From Belnapia mucosa (GTDB lineage Bacteria; Pseudomonadota; Alphaproteobacteria; Acetobacterales; Acetobacteraceae): DNA of 64,000 nt. Positions 1-9,664 of this stretch are shown in pieces. Under the pieces are notes generated by a model. The model saw only the letters and a list, made by a program, of their open reading frames with translations, made no database searches and had not been told where the DNA came from. The translations under genes were made by a program, and so were the position numbers. The stretch is from contig NZ_JAEUXJ010000002.1 in the NCBI RefSeq assembly GCF_016775475.1, forward strand, positions 62,001 to 126,000, in the 5' to 3' direction. Each line of letters starts with the position of its first letter. The stretch's first letter is position 1.

Positions 1-1480
1 GCAGCAGACCGTCGGGCGGTGTGCTGACCAGGCGGGCGAGGCGGCGGCTGAGCGCGCCCAGTTCCTTCTCGGTGAAGCCGGTCCCGACGCCGCCGACATA
101 GTGCAGCCGCCCGCGCTCGTCATGGAAGCCGAGATGCAGCGAGCCCAGCCCCTGGCGGCTGCCGGCCGGCGGCGTCCAGCCGAGGATGATGAACTCATCG
201 CGGCCCTGGCACTTCACCTTGACCCAGTCCCGCCTGCGCTCGCCGCGATAGGGCGCATCGGCACGCTTGCAGATGATGCCCTCGAGCCCCATCGCGCAGG
301 CCTGCCGGCGGACCCGCAGCGTCTCGCCATCCAGGTGGTCGCTGAAGCGCAGCACGCCGCGCCAGTCATTCATGCCGCGCAGCAGGACCTTGCGGTCGGC
401 CAGCCGGGCCTCGCGCAGGTCCCAGCCATCGAGGTGCAGCAGGTCGAAGAGGTAGAGGAACAGCCCGCCCCGGTCGCCGCCATTGGCCAGCGCCGCCTGC
501 AGGCTGGCGAAGGAGGAGAGCCCATCCTCCCGCAGCGCCACCAGCTCGCCATCCAGCAAGGCGTCCTCAGCCTTCAGCCGTGCCACGGCGCGGACCACCT
601 CCGGCAGCTTGGCGCTCCAGTCGAGGCCGTTGCGGGTGATCAGCCGGACATCGCGGCCATGCTTCTGGATCAGCAGGCGGTAACCGTCGAATTTCACCTC
701 GCTCAGCCAGCCTTCGCCTTCCGGCGGCTCCTCGACCAGGGTGGCGAGCTCGGGCTTCTGCTCTTCCGGCAGCGGGGCCGGCACGGCGCCGGCGATGGGT
801 GCATCCCCGGCCGGCCGGGGCGGCGGCGCGACCGGCTTCGCCGCGACGATGGTGCCGGGCCGGGCTTCCGGCGCGGAGGCTACGGCCCGCTTTCCAGCCG
901 CCGCCTTCCCGCCGCGGGGCGGCTTCGGCGCCGGCAGCGCCTCCAGCGCCGCGGCATCGGCGCCGGGCCGCTCCGCCTCGTCATGTTCCTTGATCAGCAG
1001 CCAGTTCTCCGCCCGCTCCCGCCCGCGCCGCTGCATTCGCACCAGGACAAAGCCGCCGCGGAGGCGCCCGCCGGAGAGGCGGAATTTCAGCTCCCCGGCG
1101 GCGAGGCCGGCGGCGGGGTCACCGAGCGGCTCCCATTCCCCGGCATCCCAGATCTCCACCTCGCCGGCGCCGTAATGCCCTTCCGGGATCCGGCCCTGGA
1201 AGCCGGCATAGTCGATCGGGTGATCCTCGACCCGCACCGCCAGGCGCCGGTCGGCGGGGTCGAGCGAGGGGCCCTTCGGCACCGCCCAACTGACCAGCAC
1301 GCCCTCATGCTCCAGCCGGAAATCCCAGTGTAACCGGCGGGCGGCGTGCTTCTGCACGACGAAGTGGCGATGCTGGCCGGTAGCCTGCTGGGACGGGGCA
1401 GGTTCCGGCGTCGCGGTGAAGTCGCGCTTGGCGCGGTAGGTGGCGATCGAGGTGTCGCGGGCAGCGGGAGCGCGGACCAT
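1..1480 (-). CDS. ligD: LigD-type ATP-dependent DNA ligase, C-terminal part beyond the window edge
   Basis: Non-homologous end-joining ligase. The visible 493 residues show a phosphoesterase domain first (about 38-165, with HFVVQKHAARRLHWDFRLE and a following GHYGAG stretch). A low-complexity Ala/Pro linker follows, then the nucleotidyltransferase domain with the adenylated lysine in EVKFDGYR (K263) and the downstream EGIICKR and DWVKVK motifs. This PE-ligase order is that of LigD proteins that end in a polymerase domain, which would lie outside the window. The ATG at 1480 is the first in-frame start before the conserved block. The next gene upstream on the same strand (phytochrome) stops 54 bp away. 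A two-domain ligase without polymerase is possible. Confidence 0.9.
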   Translation of the reverse strand, partial: MVRAPAARDTSIATYRAKRDFTATPEPAPSQQATGQHRHFVVQKHAARRLHWDFRLEHEGVLVSWAVPKGPSLDPADRRLAVRVEDHPIDYAGFQGRIPEGHYGAGEVEIWDAGEWEPLGDPAAGLAAGELKFRLSGGRLRGGFVLVRMQRRGRERAENWLLIKEHDEAERPGADAAALEALPAPKPPRGGKAAAGKRAVASAPEARPGTIVAAKPVAPPPRPAGDAPIAGAVPAPLPEEQKPELATLVEEPPEGEGWLSEVKFDGYRLLIQKHGRDVRLITRNGLDWSAKLPEVVRAVARLKAEDALLDGELVALREDGLSSFASLQAALANGGDRGGLFLYLFDLLHLDGWDLREARLADRKVLLRGMNDWRGVLRFSDHLDGETLRVRRQACAMGLEGIICKRADAPYRGERRRDWVKVKCQGRDEFIILGWTPPAGSRQGLGSLHLGFHDERGRLHYVGGVGTGFTEKELGALSRRLARLVSTPPDGLL

Positions 1481-1534
1481 GATGCGGCGCCAACGTTGCC
1501 AGGGCGCGCCGGTTTCGGCTCCTCGAAGGGCGGC

Positions 1535-4105
1535 TCAGCCGCCGCTCAGCGTCCGCCCGACCAGCTCCGCGATATCCTGCCGCCGATAGGGCTTCGGCAC
1601 CACCCGCGCCACCTCGGCCAGGGCGGGCGGCAGGGCGAGCCCGGCGCCATAGCCTGTGGCGAAGGCGAAGGGGATGCCCGCCTCGTGCAGCGCCTCGGCC
1701 ACCGGCAGGCTGGTCTCGTTGCCGAGATTGACGTCCAGCAGCGCGAAGGCGAGGTGCGAGCCGATCCGTTCCAGCACCGCCATCGCGGCGGCGACCGTCC
1801 CGACCGTCTCCACCCGCTCGAAGCCCAGCTCCAGCAGGATCTCCTCGGCATCCATAGCCAGCAGCGTGCTGTCCTCCAGCACCATGGCGATCCCGGAAAC
1901 GCGGGGCGGCGGCCCGCTGCGGGTGGGGGGATGGGTCTGCGGCGGCGGCTCGGCGCCGATCTGGACGAAGCGGGCGGGGACGGTGAAATCCGCTTCCAGT
2001 CCTCCCCGCGCATAGCGCAGCTCCGCCGTCCCTTGCAGCTCGAAGGGGATGGAACGCTCGATCACGGTGGTGCCGAAGCCGCGCCGATTGGGCGTCGAGA
2101 CCGCCGGCCCGCCGCGCTCCCGCCAGCTCAGCAGCAGCGACTGGTCGGGCTGGAGCTGCCAGCGCACCGCGACGGAGCCCTCCCGCTGGGACAGCGCACC
2201 GTATTTCGCCGCATTGGTCGCCAGCTCGTGCATCACGAGCGCCAGCACGGTCAGTGCCTGCGGCTCCACCAGCACCGGCGGTCCCGAGAAGCTGGTGCGG
2301 TCCAGCCGGTCGCCGAGATAGGCGTGGAACTCGCTCTCGATCATCCCGCGCAACGCGACGGGGCCCCAGCGGTCGTCGGTCAGCTGGTCATGCGCGCGGG
2401 CGAGGGATTGGATGCGGCCGTTGAGGACGGTGACGAAGCTTTCCAGCGTCTCGGCCGATTCCCGGCTGCGGGAGACCAGGGCGCGGATCAGCGCCAGGAC
2501 GTTGCGGACGCGGTGGTTCAGCTCGGCGATCAGCAGCTCCTGCCGGTCAGTGGCGCCGCGGCGCTCATCCGCCAGGCCGACTGAGAGGCGCAGCATCACC
2601 TCCAGCAGGGTGACCCGCAGCGCCTCCGCCACCCGCCGCTCGCTCTCCAGCCAGGGCGAGGATTGGCCATGCACGGTTTGCTGCCAGGTCTCGAAGCTGC
2701 GGCGCGGATGCAGCCGGTCATTGCCCTGCTCCACTGCCTTCTCGGGGTTGCCAGCCCAGGCGACGGTCCGGACCAGCTCCCGCCGGAACAGGATCAGGTA
2801 GTCGCGGGCGGTGCGGGAGGCCGGGATGGCCAGCATGCCCGCCGCCGTCGCCACCTGTGCCGCGGCCGGCGGATAGTGGCGGGCGATCTCCTCGGTGGCG
2901 AAGATGCGGGAGGCATCGCTGCGGTCGAGCGTGGCGACGATGCCATCCAGCGTCGCCGCATCCGGCGTCATCCCGCTGGCATCCTTGAACTCGGCGGTGC
3001 GGATGGCGATGCCGTCGCAGGGGATCAGCTGCCGCACCTCCTCGGCCATGCGGCGGAGGCTGCGGATCGGCGCCTCCTCCTCCGAGAGGGAGGCGAGCAC
3101 CCGGTCGCGCGCCGCCTGCGCCTCCTGCTCCTGCCGCGTCGCCTCGGCCCGCTCCAGGCTCTCGATCTGGAGCGAGTAGAGATGGCCGAACAACTCCGCC
3201 GCGCTGCGCCGCTGGAAGCTCGGCAGCAGCGGGCTGGCGTGGTGGCAGGCGATCAGGCCCCAGAGCGCCTCGCCGCGCATGATGGAGATCGAGAGCGAGG
3301 CCCCGACGCCCATATTGCGCAGATACTCCAGATGGATCGGCGAGACGCTGCGCAGGACCGAGGAGGAGAGGTCGATCGGCGCCTCGCCGGGCGCCGGCTC
3401 CGGCAGGATCGGCACCGTATCCGCCCCGACATCGGCGATCAGCCGCAGCCAGTTGCGGCAATAGAGGGCGCGGGCCTGCTGTGGAATGTCGGAGGCCGGG
3501 AAGCGCAGCCCGCGGAAGGAATCCACGCGGTCCGAGGCCGCTTCCCCGACCACCTCGCCACTCTGGTCCGGGTGGAAGCGGTAGATCATCACCCGGTCGA
3601 AACCGAGTACCGCCCGCACCTGCCGCGCGGCGCGGTCATGCATCCCGGCCAGGTCGCGCGCCCGGAGCAGCCGCGACATCATGCCCTTGACCATGCCAAC
3701 CGCATCGAAATGCGGCTCGGCGGCGGAGGGCTCGGCCTCCACCACGAAATGCGGCACCTCGCCCGGAGCGAAATGGATCGCTACGTCATAGGGCGGCTGG
3801 CCGGCGACCAGCGGCAGGGCAAAGAGCCGGTCGATCTGCTGCTGCCCGCGCAATCCCTGCAGGCGGGAGCGGATATCGTGCAGGGATTTGCGCTCGAGGA
3901 GGAGGTCGAGTCGCCGCCCGATCACCGCCTCGGCGGGCAGTCCGAGATGCTCGGAGATATTGGCCGAGGCGTGGCGGATAGTCCCGTCCGTGGTCGCCGA
4001 GAGGAGGAACCCCCAGGGCTGGATCCTGCCGAGCTGGTGGATCGGTTCACGGTCGCAACTCGTCAGGTCGGGCGGCATGTCGGCCGCGATGGCTGAAGGC
4101 ATCAT
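1535..4105 (-). CDS. Bacteriophytochrome: PAS-GAF-PHY sensor, HWE histidine kinase and receiver domain
   Basis: Red/far-red photoreceptor kinase of 856 residues. The biliverdin-attachment Cys is at position 17 (SCDREPIH). The GAF domain carries the FPASDIP motif (206-208) and the SPIH histidine (258). The PHY tongue shows PRRSFETW (about 468-474). The kinase is of the HWE type: phospho-acceptor H531 in ELNHRVRN, an N-box at HELATNAAKYG, and a W-x-E in SWRERG. A C-terminal receiver follows with phospho-acceptor D791 and K838 (VPKPY). The start is the first of two adjacent ATGs. The frame stays open upstream to 4381, but that part is unlike phytochromes. No good Shine-Dalgarno is visible, so ATG 4078 (Cys at 8) is an alternative. 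It is divergent from gabD. Output partners are not visible. Confidence 0.95.
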   Translation of the reverse strand: MMPSAIAADMPPDLTSCDREPIHQLGRIQPWGFLLSATTDGTIRHASANISEHLGLPAEAVIGRRLDLLLERKSLHDIRSRLQGLRGQQQIDRLFALPLVAGQPPYDVAIHFAPGEVPHFVVEAEPSAAEPHFDAVGMVKGMMSRLLRARDLAGMHDRAARQVRAVLGFDRVMIYRFHPDQSGEVVGEAASDRVDSFRGLRFPASDIPQQARALYCRNWLRLIADVGADTVPILPEPAPGEAPIDLSSSVLRSVSPIHLEYLRNMGVGASLSISIMRGEALWGLIACHHASPLLPSFQRRSAAELFGHLYSLQIESLERAEATRQEQEAQAARDRVLASLSEEEAPIRSLRRMAEEVRQLIPCDGIAIRTAEFKDASGMTPDAATLDGIVATLDRSDASRIFATEEIARHYPPAAAQVATAAGMLAIPASRTARDYLILFRRELVRTVAWAGNPEKAVEQGNDRLHPRRSFETWQQTVHGQSSPWLESERRVAEALRVTLLEVMLRLSVGLADERRGATDRQELLIAELNHRVRNVLALIRALVSRSRESAETLESFVTVLNGRIQSLARAHDQLTDDRWGPVALRGMIESEFHAYLGDRLDRTSFSGPPVLVEPQALTVLALVMHELATNAAKYGALSQREGSVAVRWQLQPDQSLLLSWRERGGPAVSTPNRRGFGTTVIERSIPFELQGTAELRYARGGLEADFTVPARFVQIGAEPPPQTHPPTRSGPPPRVSGIAMVLEDSTLLAMDAEEILLELGFERVETVGTVAAAMAVLERIGSHLAFALLDVNLGNETSLPVAEALHEAGIPFAFATGYGAGLALPPALAEVARVVPKPYRRQDIAELVGRTLSGG

Positions 4106-4114
4106 ACAATTGGC

Positions 4115-4161
4115 AAGATGCCGATCCTGCAGCCGCTGTCGATGGGCAGGATTGTCATCTT
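4115..4161. promoter_or_regulatory. Imperfect inverted repeat in the phytochrome leader
   Basis: Arms 4115-4130 and 4146-4161 match at 13 of 16 positions (AAGATG-NNN-ATCCTGC), with a 15-nt spacer, just upstream of the phytochrome start. It could be a protein-binding operator in the divergent phytochrome/gabD intergenic region or an RNA hairpin in the leader. The mismatched centre triplets in both arms favour a dyad operator, but this is inference. Confidence 0.45.
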
Positions 4162-4368
4162 GGCGTGTGCAATGGCGGATCTTTATTGCCCCAGGATTGC
4201 GATCGCCCGGGTCCGACCGCCGAGCCTGCTGCCGGCCTTGAGCGGCGTGGAGTGGAACGCCCCTCTCTCCCCGGTGTTGGCAGAAGCCTGGGCCGGGCGC
4301 CCCCGCCGGCCAGCGCGGTGACAGGGCCGGGGAAGGGGGCCTATCCTTCCCGCCCAGGAGGAACCCCC

Positions 4369-5847
4369 ATGCTCGACGCACTCGCCAAGCTGCCCCTCAA
4401 GGACCCGGATCTGTTCCGCCAGGCCAACTGCATCAACGGCGAATGGGTGCAGGCCGACAGCGGCAAGACCATCACCGTCCGCAACCCCTCGACCGGGGAG
4501 GCGGTCGGCACCGTCCCCGCCCTCGGCACCGCCGAGACGCGCCGCGCCATCGAGGCCGCGCACCGCGCCCAGCCCGCCTGGCGCGCCATGCTGGCGAAGG
4601 ACCGCGCGGCCATCATCCGCCGCCTCTTCGACCTGATGATCGCCAATACCGACGACCTCGCTGCCATCATGACCGCCGAGCAGGGCAAGCCGCTCAGCGA
4701 GAGCAAGGGCGAGATCGCCTATGCCGCGAGCTTCCTCGAGTGGTTCGCCGAGGAGGGCAAGCGCGTCTACGGCGAGACCATCCCGCAGAACGCCAAGGGC
4801 CGGCGCATCATCGTGACGAAGGAGCCGATCGGCGTCTTCGCCGCCATCACGCCCTGGAACTTCCCGGCGGCGATGATCACCCGCAAGACCGGCCCCGGCT
4901 GGGCCGCCGGCTGCACCGGCGTCATCCGCCCCGCCTCGCAGACGCCCTTCTCGGCGCTGGCGCTCGCCGTGCTGGCGGAGCGCGCCGGCATGCCGCCCGG
5001 CGTCTGCAACGTCATCACCGGCCCCTCCGGCGAGACCGGCAAGGAGCTGACCTCCAACCCGCTGGTCCGCAAGCTGACCTTCACCGGCTCCACCGATGTC
5101 GGCCGCATCCTGCTCCAGCAATGCGCGCCGACCATCAAGAAGACCTCGATGGAGCTCGGTGGCAACGCGCCCTTCATCGTCTTCGACGACGCCGACCTCG
5201 ACGCCGCGGTGCAGGGCGCCATGGCCAGCAAGTACCGCAACACCGGCCAGACCTGCGTCTGCGCCAACCGCATCCTGGTGCAGGACGGCGTCTACGACGC
5301 TTTCGCGGCCAAGCTGAAGGCCGCCGTCGAGGCGCTGAAGGTGGGTGACGGGATGGAGCCGGGCGTGACCCAGGGCCCGCTCATCAATGAGGATGCGGTG
5401 AAGAAGGTCGAGGAGCATATCGGCGACGCGCTGCAGAAGGGCGCCAAGGTGGTGACCGGCGGCAAGCGCCACAGCCGCGGCGGCAATTTCTTCGAGCCGA
5501 CCATCCTCGCCAATGTCCCGCATGAGGCGATGATCTTCACCGAGGAGACCTTCGGCCCGGTCGCGCCCCTCTTTCGCTTCAAGACCGAGGAGGAGGCGAT
5601 CGCGCTCGCCAACGACACCCCCTTCGGCCTCGCCGCCTATTTCTACGCCCGCGATGTCGGCCGCATCTTCCGCGTGGCCGAGGCGCTGGAGGCCGGCATG
5701 GTCGGCATCAATGAGGGGCTGATCAGCACCGAGGTCGCGCCCTTCGGCGGCGTGAAGCAGAGCGGCCTCGGCCGCGAGGGCAGCAATCTCGGGATCGAGG
5801 AATATCTCGAGGTGAAATACCTCGCCCTCGGTGGCATCGGCACCTAA
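4369..5847 (+). CDS. gabD: NADP-dependent succinate-semialdehyde dehydrogenase
   Basis: Oxidises succinate semialdehyde to succinate (GABA shunt). The 492 residues align closely by memory with E. coli GabD along the whole length: TPWNFPAAMITRK, SMELGGNAPF with general base E262, and NTGQTCVCANR with nucleophile C296. The ATG at 4369 is preceded by AGGAGG 7 bp upstream, which excludes the longer open frame starting at 4165. One oddity is the cofactor-binding motif: the usual V-L-K-P-A-S reads V-I-R-P-A-S (R187), and the preceding G-P-A-L-A-A-G is G-P-G-W-A-A-G. The lysine normally contacts the NADP ribose/phosphate. It stands alone, with no gabT nearby. Confidence 0.95.
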   Translation: MLDALAKLPLKDPDLFRQANCINGEWVQADSGKTITVRNPSTGEAVGTVPALGTAETRRAIEAAHRAQPAWRAMLAKDRAAIIRRLFDLMIANTDDLAAIMTAEQGKPLSESKGEIAYAASFLEWFAEEGKRVYGETIPQNAKGRRIIVTKEPIGVFAAITPWNFPAAMITRKTGPGWAAGCTGVIRPASQTPFSALALAVLAERAGMPPGVCNVITGPSGETGKELTSNPLVRKLTFTGSTDVGRILLQQCAPTIKKTSMELGGNAPFIVFDDADLDAAVQGAMASKYRNTGQTCVCANRILVQDGVYDAFAAKLKAAVEALKVGDGMEPGVTQGPLINEDAVKKVEEHIGDALQKGAKVVTGGKRHSRGGNFFEPTILANVPHEAMIFTEETFGPVAPLFRFKTEEEAIALANDTPFGLAAYFYARDVGRIFRVAEALEAGMVGINEGLISTEVAPFGGVKQSGLGREGSNLGIEEYLEVKYLALGGIGT

Positions 5848-5865
5848 GCGCCGCCACTCCCGCCC

Positions 5866-5926
5866 CCGTCATGCCCGGGCTTGTCCCGGGCATCCCGGAT
5901 GGCCGGATCAGGTCCGGCCATGACGG
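5866..5926. repeat. REP-like nested palindromic element after gabD
   Basis: Two inner hairpins (ATGCCCGGG at 5871-5879 with 5885-5893; 5899-5907 with 5913-5921) sit inside an outer pair CCGTCAT (5866-5872) and ATGACGG (5920-5926), so it could fold as a cloverleaf. It lies between convergent gabD and the Sel1 gene. This motif type is a common dispersed palindromic repeat of alphaproteobacteria and may also act as a bidirectional terminator. Confidence 0.7.
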
Positions 5927-5945
5927 TGGGGAAGGGCGCCCCCGT

Positions 5946-6689
5946 TCAGGCGGCCGCCGCCGCGATCTCCGCAGCCAGGGCCCGGAATTCGGGCTCCGGC
6001 CGCCCTGCCAGCCGTTCCCGCATGCTGTTGCGGAAACGTGCCGGGCTGCCCACTGAGGCCCGGCGGAACCAGGTCAGCGCCGCCTCCGTCTCCCCCGCCG
6101 TGGCCAGCAGCGTCGCCAGGTTGAACTGGCCGCGGAAATCGCCACCCTCGGCGGCCCGGCGATAGAGGGCGGCGGCGGCGACCGGGTCGGCCGGCGCCTC
6201 CCAACCTTCTTCCAGGAAGCGGCCGAGGATGTTCAGCGACTTGGCATGGCCCTGGTCGGCCGCGCGGCGATACCAGGCGAGCGCCTGCTTGCGATCCTGC
6301 GGCGTGCCGGCGCCGCGCCAGAGCATCCCCGCCAGGTTGTATTGCGCCCAGTCATGCCCGGCCTCGGCCGCCTGCCGGTAGCAGGCCAGCGCCGCTGCCT
6401 CATCCACCCGGCCGCCCCAGCCCATCTCGTGGCAGCGGCCGAGCATGTTGCGGGCCGCGAGGTTGCCTGCCTCAGCGGCGGCGCGGAACCAGCCCCGGGC
6501 GGCGACGTGGTCGCGCCGCACCCCGCGGCCGTCCAGCAGGATCTGGCCATAGAGGAGCTGCGCCTCCGGCATGCCATAGCGGGCGGCGGCGTCGATCCAG
6601 CGGGCCGCCTCCTCCGGCGGGCCGGCGAAGGCGGCGGCCAGCGCCTCGGGACTGGCCTCGGCAAAAATATCGAGCGGGAGCGGCTGCAT
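5946..6689 (-). CDS. Sel1-repeat (SLR/TPR-like) protein
   Basis: A 247-residue protein built of about five 36-residue Sel1-like repeats (A-x-x-W-Y/F-R-x-A-A-x-x-G-x-A/H motifs), starting near residue 40. Such repeats form alpha/alpha solenoids that scaffold protein complexes; the partner is unknown. There is no convincing signal peptide, so it is probably cytoplasmic. ATG 6689 was chosen because upstream sequence in the open frame is Arg-rich and unlike the family. It is divergent from the glutathione reductase gene. Confidence 0.85.
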   Translation of the reverse strand: MQPLPLDIFAEASPEALAAAFAGPPEEAARWIDAAARYGMPEAQLLYGQILLDGRGVRRDHVAARGWFRAAAEAGNLAARNMLGRCHEMGWGGRVDEAAALACYRQAAEAGHDWAQYNLAGMLWRGAGTPQDRKQALAWYRRAADQGHAKSLNILGRFLEEGWEAPADPVAAAALYRRAAEGGDFRGQFNLATLLATAGETEAALTWFRRASVGSPARFRNSMRERLAGRPEPEFRALAAEIAAAAA

Positions 6690-6831
6690 GGCCGCCGCAT
6701 AGCGCGATTGCGAATGAATCTCAACAAGCCGCCGGCGCTTGCTGGAACCGCGCACCCGGCGCAGGCTGGACGCGCCCCGCCCGGGAACCCAGATACCGGG
6801 CCAGGTACCGGGTCGCCACGGGATGATACGC

Positions 6832-8211
6832 ATGAGCAGCTACGACTTCGACCTCTTCGTCATCGGCGGCGGCTCGGCCGGCGTCCGCTGCGCCCGCATT
6901 GCCGCCGGGCATGGCGCCCGGGTCGGGGTGGCGGAGGAGCGGTTCTGGGGCGGCACCTGCGTCAATGTCGGCTGCGTGCCCAAGAAGATCATGGTGAATG
7001 CCGCCGAATATGGCCAATGGACCGATGATGCGCTGTCGTTCGGCTGGCAGGTGACCAAGGGCGGCTTCGACCTCGCCACCCTCAAGGCGCGGCGGGATGC
7101 CGAGGTGGCGCGGCTGAACGGCATCTATGGCCGGCTGCTGGGCGGCGCCGGCGTCACCAGCTTCGAGGCGCGCGCCACCTTCATCGATGCCCATACCCTC
7201 GATGTCGGCGGCAAGCGGGTCACCGCGGAGCGGATCGTCGTCGCCGTCGGCGGCCGCGCGGTCCGGCCGGATATCCCGGGCGCTGAACTCGGCATGCTGT
7301 CTGACGACGTCTTCGACATGACCTCGGTGCCGAAGCGCCTGCTGGTGGTCGGCGCCGGCTATATCGCCCTCGAATTCGCCTGCGTCTTCCAGGCGCTCGG
7401 CGCCCAGGTGGATGTGGTCTATCGCGACGTGCTGCCGCTGCGCGGCTTCGACCAGGATATCCGCGAAGCCCTGCCCGAGGCGCTGGAGGCCCAGGGCATC
7501 CGCCTGCATCCGAACAGCCGCCTGGCCCGGCTCGACCGGCAGGGGGATCATCTCAGCCTCAGCCTGATCGGCGGCGAGGCGGTGGCGGCGGATGCCGTGC
7601 TGTTTGCCACCGGCCGGGTGCCGCATACCAATGGCCTGAACCTGGCGGCCGCCGGGATCGACTGCACCGCCCGCGGCGCGATCGAGATCGATGCCGAGCA
7701 CCGCACCACCGCCCCCAATATCTGGGCGATCGGCGATGTGACCGACAAGCTGAACCTCACCCCGATGGCGACCGCGGTCGGCCATGCCCTGGCCGATACC
7801 CTGTTCGGCAACAATCCGCGCCGGGCCAGCTACCAGAATGTCCCGACCGCGGTCTTCACCTCACCCCCGATCGGCACGGTTGGCCTGACCGAGGCGGATG
7901 CGGTGGTGCAGGGGCCGGTCGATATCTACCTCGCCCGCTTCACCCCCATGCGCCACACGATCAGCGGCCGGCCGGGGCGGAAGACCCTGATGAAGCTGGT
8001 GGTCTGCCAGTCCACCCGGCGGGTGCTCGGCGCCCATATGCTGGGCGAGGACGCGCCCGAGATCATGCAGGGCATCGGCATCGCCGTCAGCATGGGCGCC
8101 ACCAAGGAGGATTTCGACCGCACCATCGGCATCCACCCGACCGCGGCCGAGGAATTCGTGACCATGCGGACCCGGACCCGGGAAGCCGGGATCCGTGCAG
8201 CGGCGGAATAG
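6832..8211 (+). CDS. gor: Glutathione-disulfide reductase
   Basis: FAD/NADPH flavoenzyme that reduces GSSG. Visible are the N-terminal Rossmann motif [10 protein letters not shown], the redox pair in GGTCVNVGC (C43, C48), the second dinucleotide site [12 protein letters not shown], the ATGRVP and AIGDVT loops, and the dimer-interface catalytic His in [11 protein letters not shown]. The 459-residue length is normal. Two in-frame ATGs occur (6823 and 6832); the second fits family N-termini (SSYDFDLF). It joins GloB and the GST in this window in a glutathione theme. Confidence 0.94.
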   Translation: MSSYDFDLFVIGGGSAGVRCARIAAGHGARVGVAEERFWGGTCVNVGCVPKKIMVNAAEYGQWTDDALSFGWQVTKGGFDLATLKARRDAEVARLNGIYGRLLGGAGVTSFEARATFIDAHTLDVGGKRVTAERIVVAVGGRAVRPDIPGAELGMLSDDVFDMTSVPKRLLVVGAGYIALEFACVFQALGAQVDVVYRDVLPLRGFDQDIREALPEALEAQGIRLHPNSRLARLDRQGDHLSLSLIGGEAVAADAVLFATGRVPHTNGLNLAAAGIDCTARGAIEIDAEHRTTAPNIWAIGDVTDKLNLTPMATAVGHALADTLFGNNPRRASYQNVPTAVFTSPPIGTVGLTEADAVVQGPVDIYLARFTPMRHTISGRPGRKTLMKLVVCQSTRRVLGAHMLGEDAPEIMQGIGIAVSMGATKEDFDRTIGIHPTAAEEFVTMRTRTREAGIRAAAE

Positions 8212-8290
8212 CAGGCCCGTGGCGCGGTTCGGGTTCACCCGGCCGTGCGATTCGGTTAGGGTCTCGCCCCTTCAAGGGAGAACGCAGAAT

Positions 8291-9664
8291 ATGGTGGCGC
8301 GCGGCTGGCATCCCGGCAGTTGGCGGGACATGCCGATCCGGCAGGTGCCGGACTACCCCGATCAGGCGAAACTGGCCGAGGTCGAGGCGCGGCTCGCCCG
8401 CTTCCCCCCGCTCGTCTTCGCCGGCGAGGCCCGGCGCCTCCAGGCCGCGCTGGCCCAGGCGGGTGACGGCCAGGGCTTCGTCCTCCAGGGCGGCGACTGC
8501 GCCGAGAGCTTCTCCGAGTTCACCGCCAACATCATCCGCGACACCTTCCGGGTGCTGCTGCAGATGGCGGTGGTGCTGACCTTCGGCGGCGGCACGCCGG
8601 TGGTGAAACTCGGCCGCATGGCGGGCCAATTCGCCAAGCCCCGCTCCTCCGATACCGAGAGCAAGGGCGGCGTCACGCTCCCCTCCTATCGCGGCGACAT
8701 CATCAACGCCCCCGACTTCACGCCGGAGGCCCGCATCCCCGACCCGGCGCGGATGGAATTCGCCTACCTCCAATCCGCCGGCACGCTGAACCTGCTGCGC
8801 GCCTTCGCAACGGGCGGCTATGCGGATCTCCATCAGGTGCATCGCTGGAATCTCGGCTTCGTCGCCCGCAGCCCGCTCGCCGATCGCTACCAGGACCTCG
8901 CCTCGCGCATCGACGAGACGCTCGGCTTCATGCAGGCCTGCGGCATGGATGGCTTGCCGCAGGTCCGCGAGACGGATTTCTACACCTCGCACGAAAGCCT
9001 GCTGCTGCCCTATGAGGAGGCGCTGACCCGCGTCGATTCCACCACCGGCGACAGCTATGCCTGCTCGGCGCATTTCCTCTGGATCGGCGACCGCACCCGC
9101 CAGCCCGACGGCGCCCATGTCGAGTTCCTCCGCGGCGTGAAGAACCCGATCGGCATGAAGGTCGGGCCGAGCATGGACCCGGACGAGCTGGTCCGCCTCA
9201 CCGAGATTCTGAACCCGGCGAACGAGAAGGGGCGGCTCACCCTCATCTCCCGCATGGGCGCGGACAAGGTGGAATCCAAGCTGCCGCCGCTGCTGCGCGC
9301 GGTGAAGCGCGCCGGCCGCAACGTGGTCTGGCTGAGCGACCCGATGCACGGCAACACCACCAGCGTCGGCAGCTACAAGACCCGGCCCTTCGACGCGATC
9401 CTCACCGAGGTCCGCCGCTTCTTCGACGCCCATGCCGCCGAGGGCACCCAGCCCGGCGGCGTTCATGTCGAGATGACGGGGCAGGAGGTGACCGAATGCC
9501 TCGGCGGCGCGCATCGCCTGTCCGAGGCCGATCTGGCCCTGCGGTACCAGACCTTCTGCGACCCGCGGCTGAATGCCGAGCAGTCGCTGGAGCTCGCCTT
9601 CCTCATCGCCGCCGAACTGAAGGCGCGCCGCGTCCCGGCCATGCCGGCCCAGGCGGCGCAATGA
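8291..9664 (+). CDS. Class II 3-deoxy-7-phosphoheptulonate (DAHP) synthase
   Basis: First step of aromatic amino-acid biosynthesis: PEP plus erythrose 4-phosphate to DAHP. The 457 residues carry the hallmarks of the plant-like class II enzyme: [52 protein letters not shown] and [21 protein letters not shown] 8291 follows a GGGAGAA ribosome site. The last base pairs overlap the start of the next gene (ATGA), implying translational coupling. Confidence 0.95.
   Translation: MVARGWHPGSWRDMPIRQVPDYPDQAKLAEVEARLARFPPLVFAGEARRLQAALAQAGDGQGFVLQGGDCAESFSEFTANIIRDTFRVLLQMAVVLTFGGGTPVVKLGRMAGQFAKPRSSDTESKGGVTLPSYRGDIINAPDFTPEARIPDPARMEFAYLQSAGTLNLLRAFATGGYADLHQVHRWNLGFVARSPLADRYQDLASRIDETLGFMQACGMDGLPQVRETDFYTSHESLLLPYEEALTRVDSTTGDSYACSAHFLWIGDRTRQPDGAHVEFLRGVKNPIGMKVGPSMDPDELVRLTEILNPANEKGRLTLISRMGADKVESKLPPLLRAVKRAGRNVVWLSDPMHGNTTSVGSYKTRPFDAILTEVRRFFDAHAAEGTQPGGVHVEMTGQEVTECLGGAHRLSEADLALRYQTFCDPRLNAEQSLELAFLIAAELKARRVPAMPAQAAQ

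Noticed and set aside
101-1333. Plus-strand open frame opposite ligD
   Set aside because: Low-complexity Arg/Pro/Gly composition with no motif; the minus strand encodes a clear LigD.
4106-4381. N-terminal extension of the phytochrome
   Set aside because: The extra residues do not resemble phytochromes and overlap the gabD ribosome site region; the conserved protein begins at the ATG pair.
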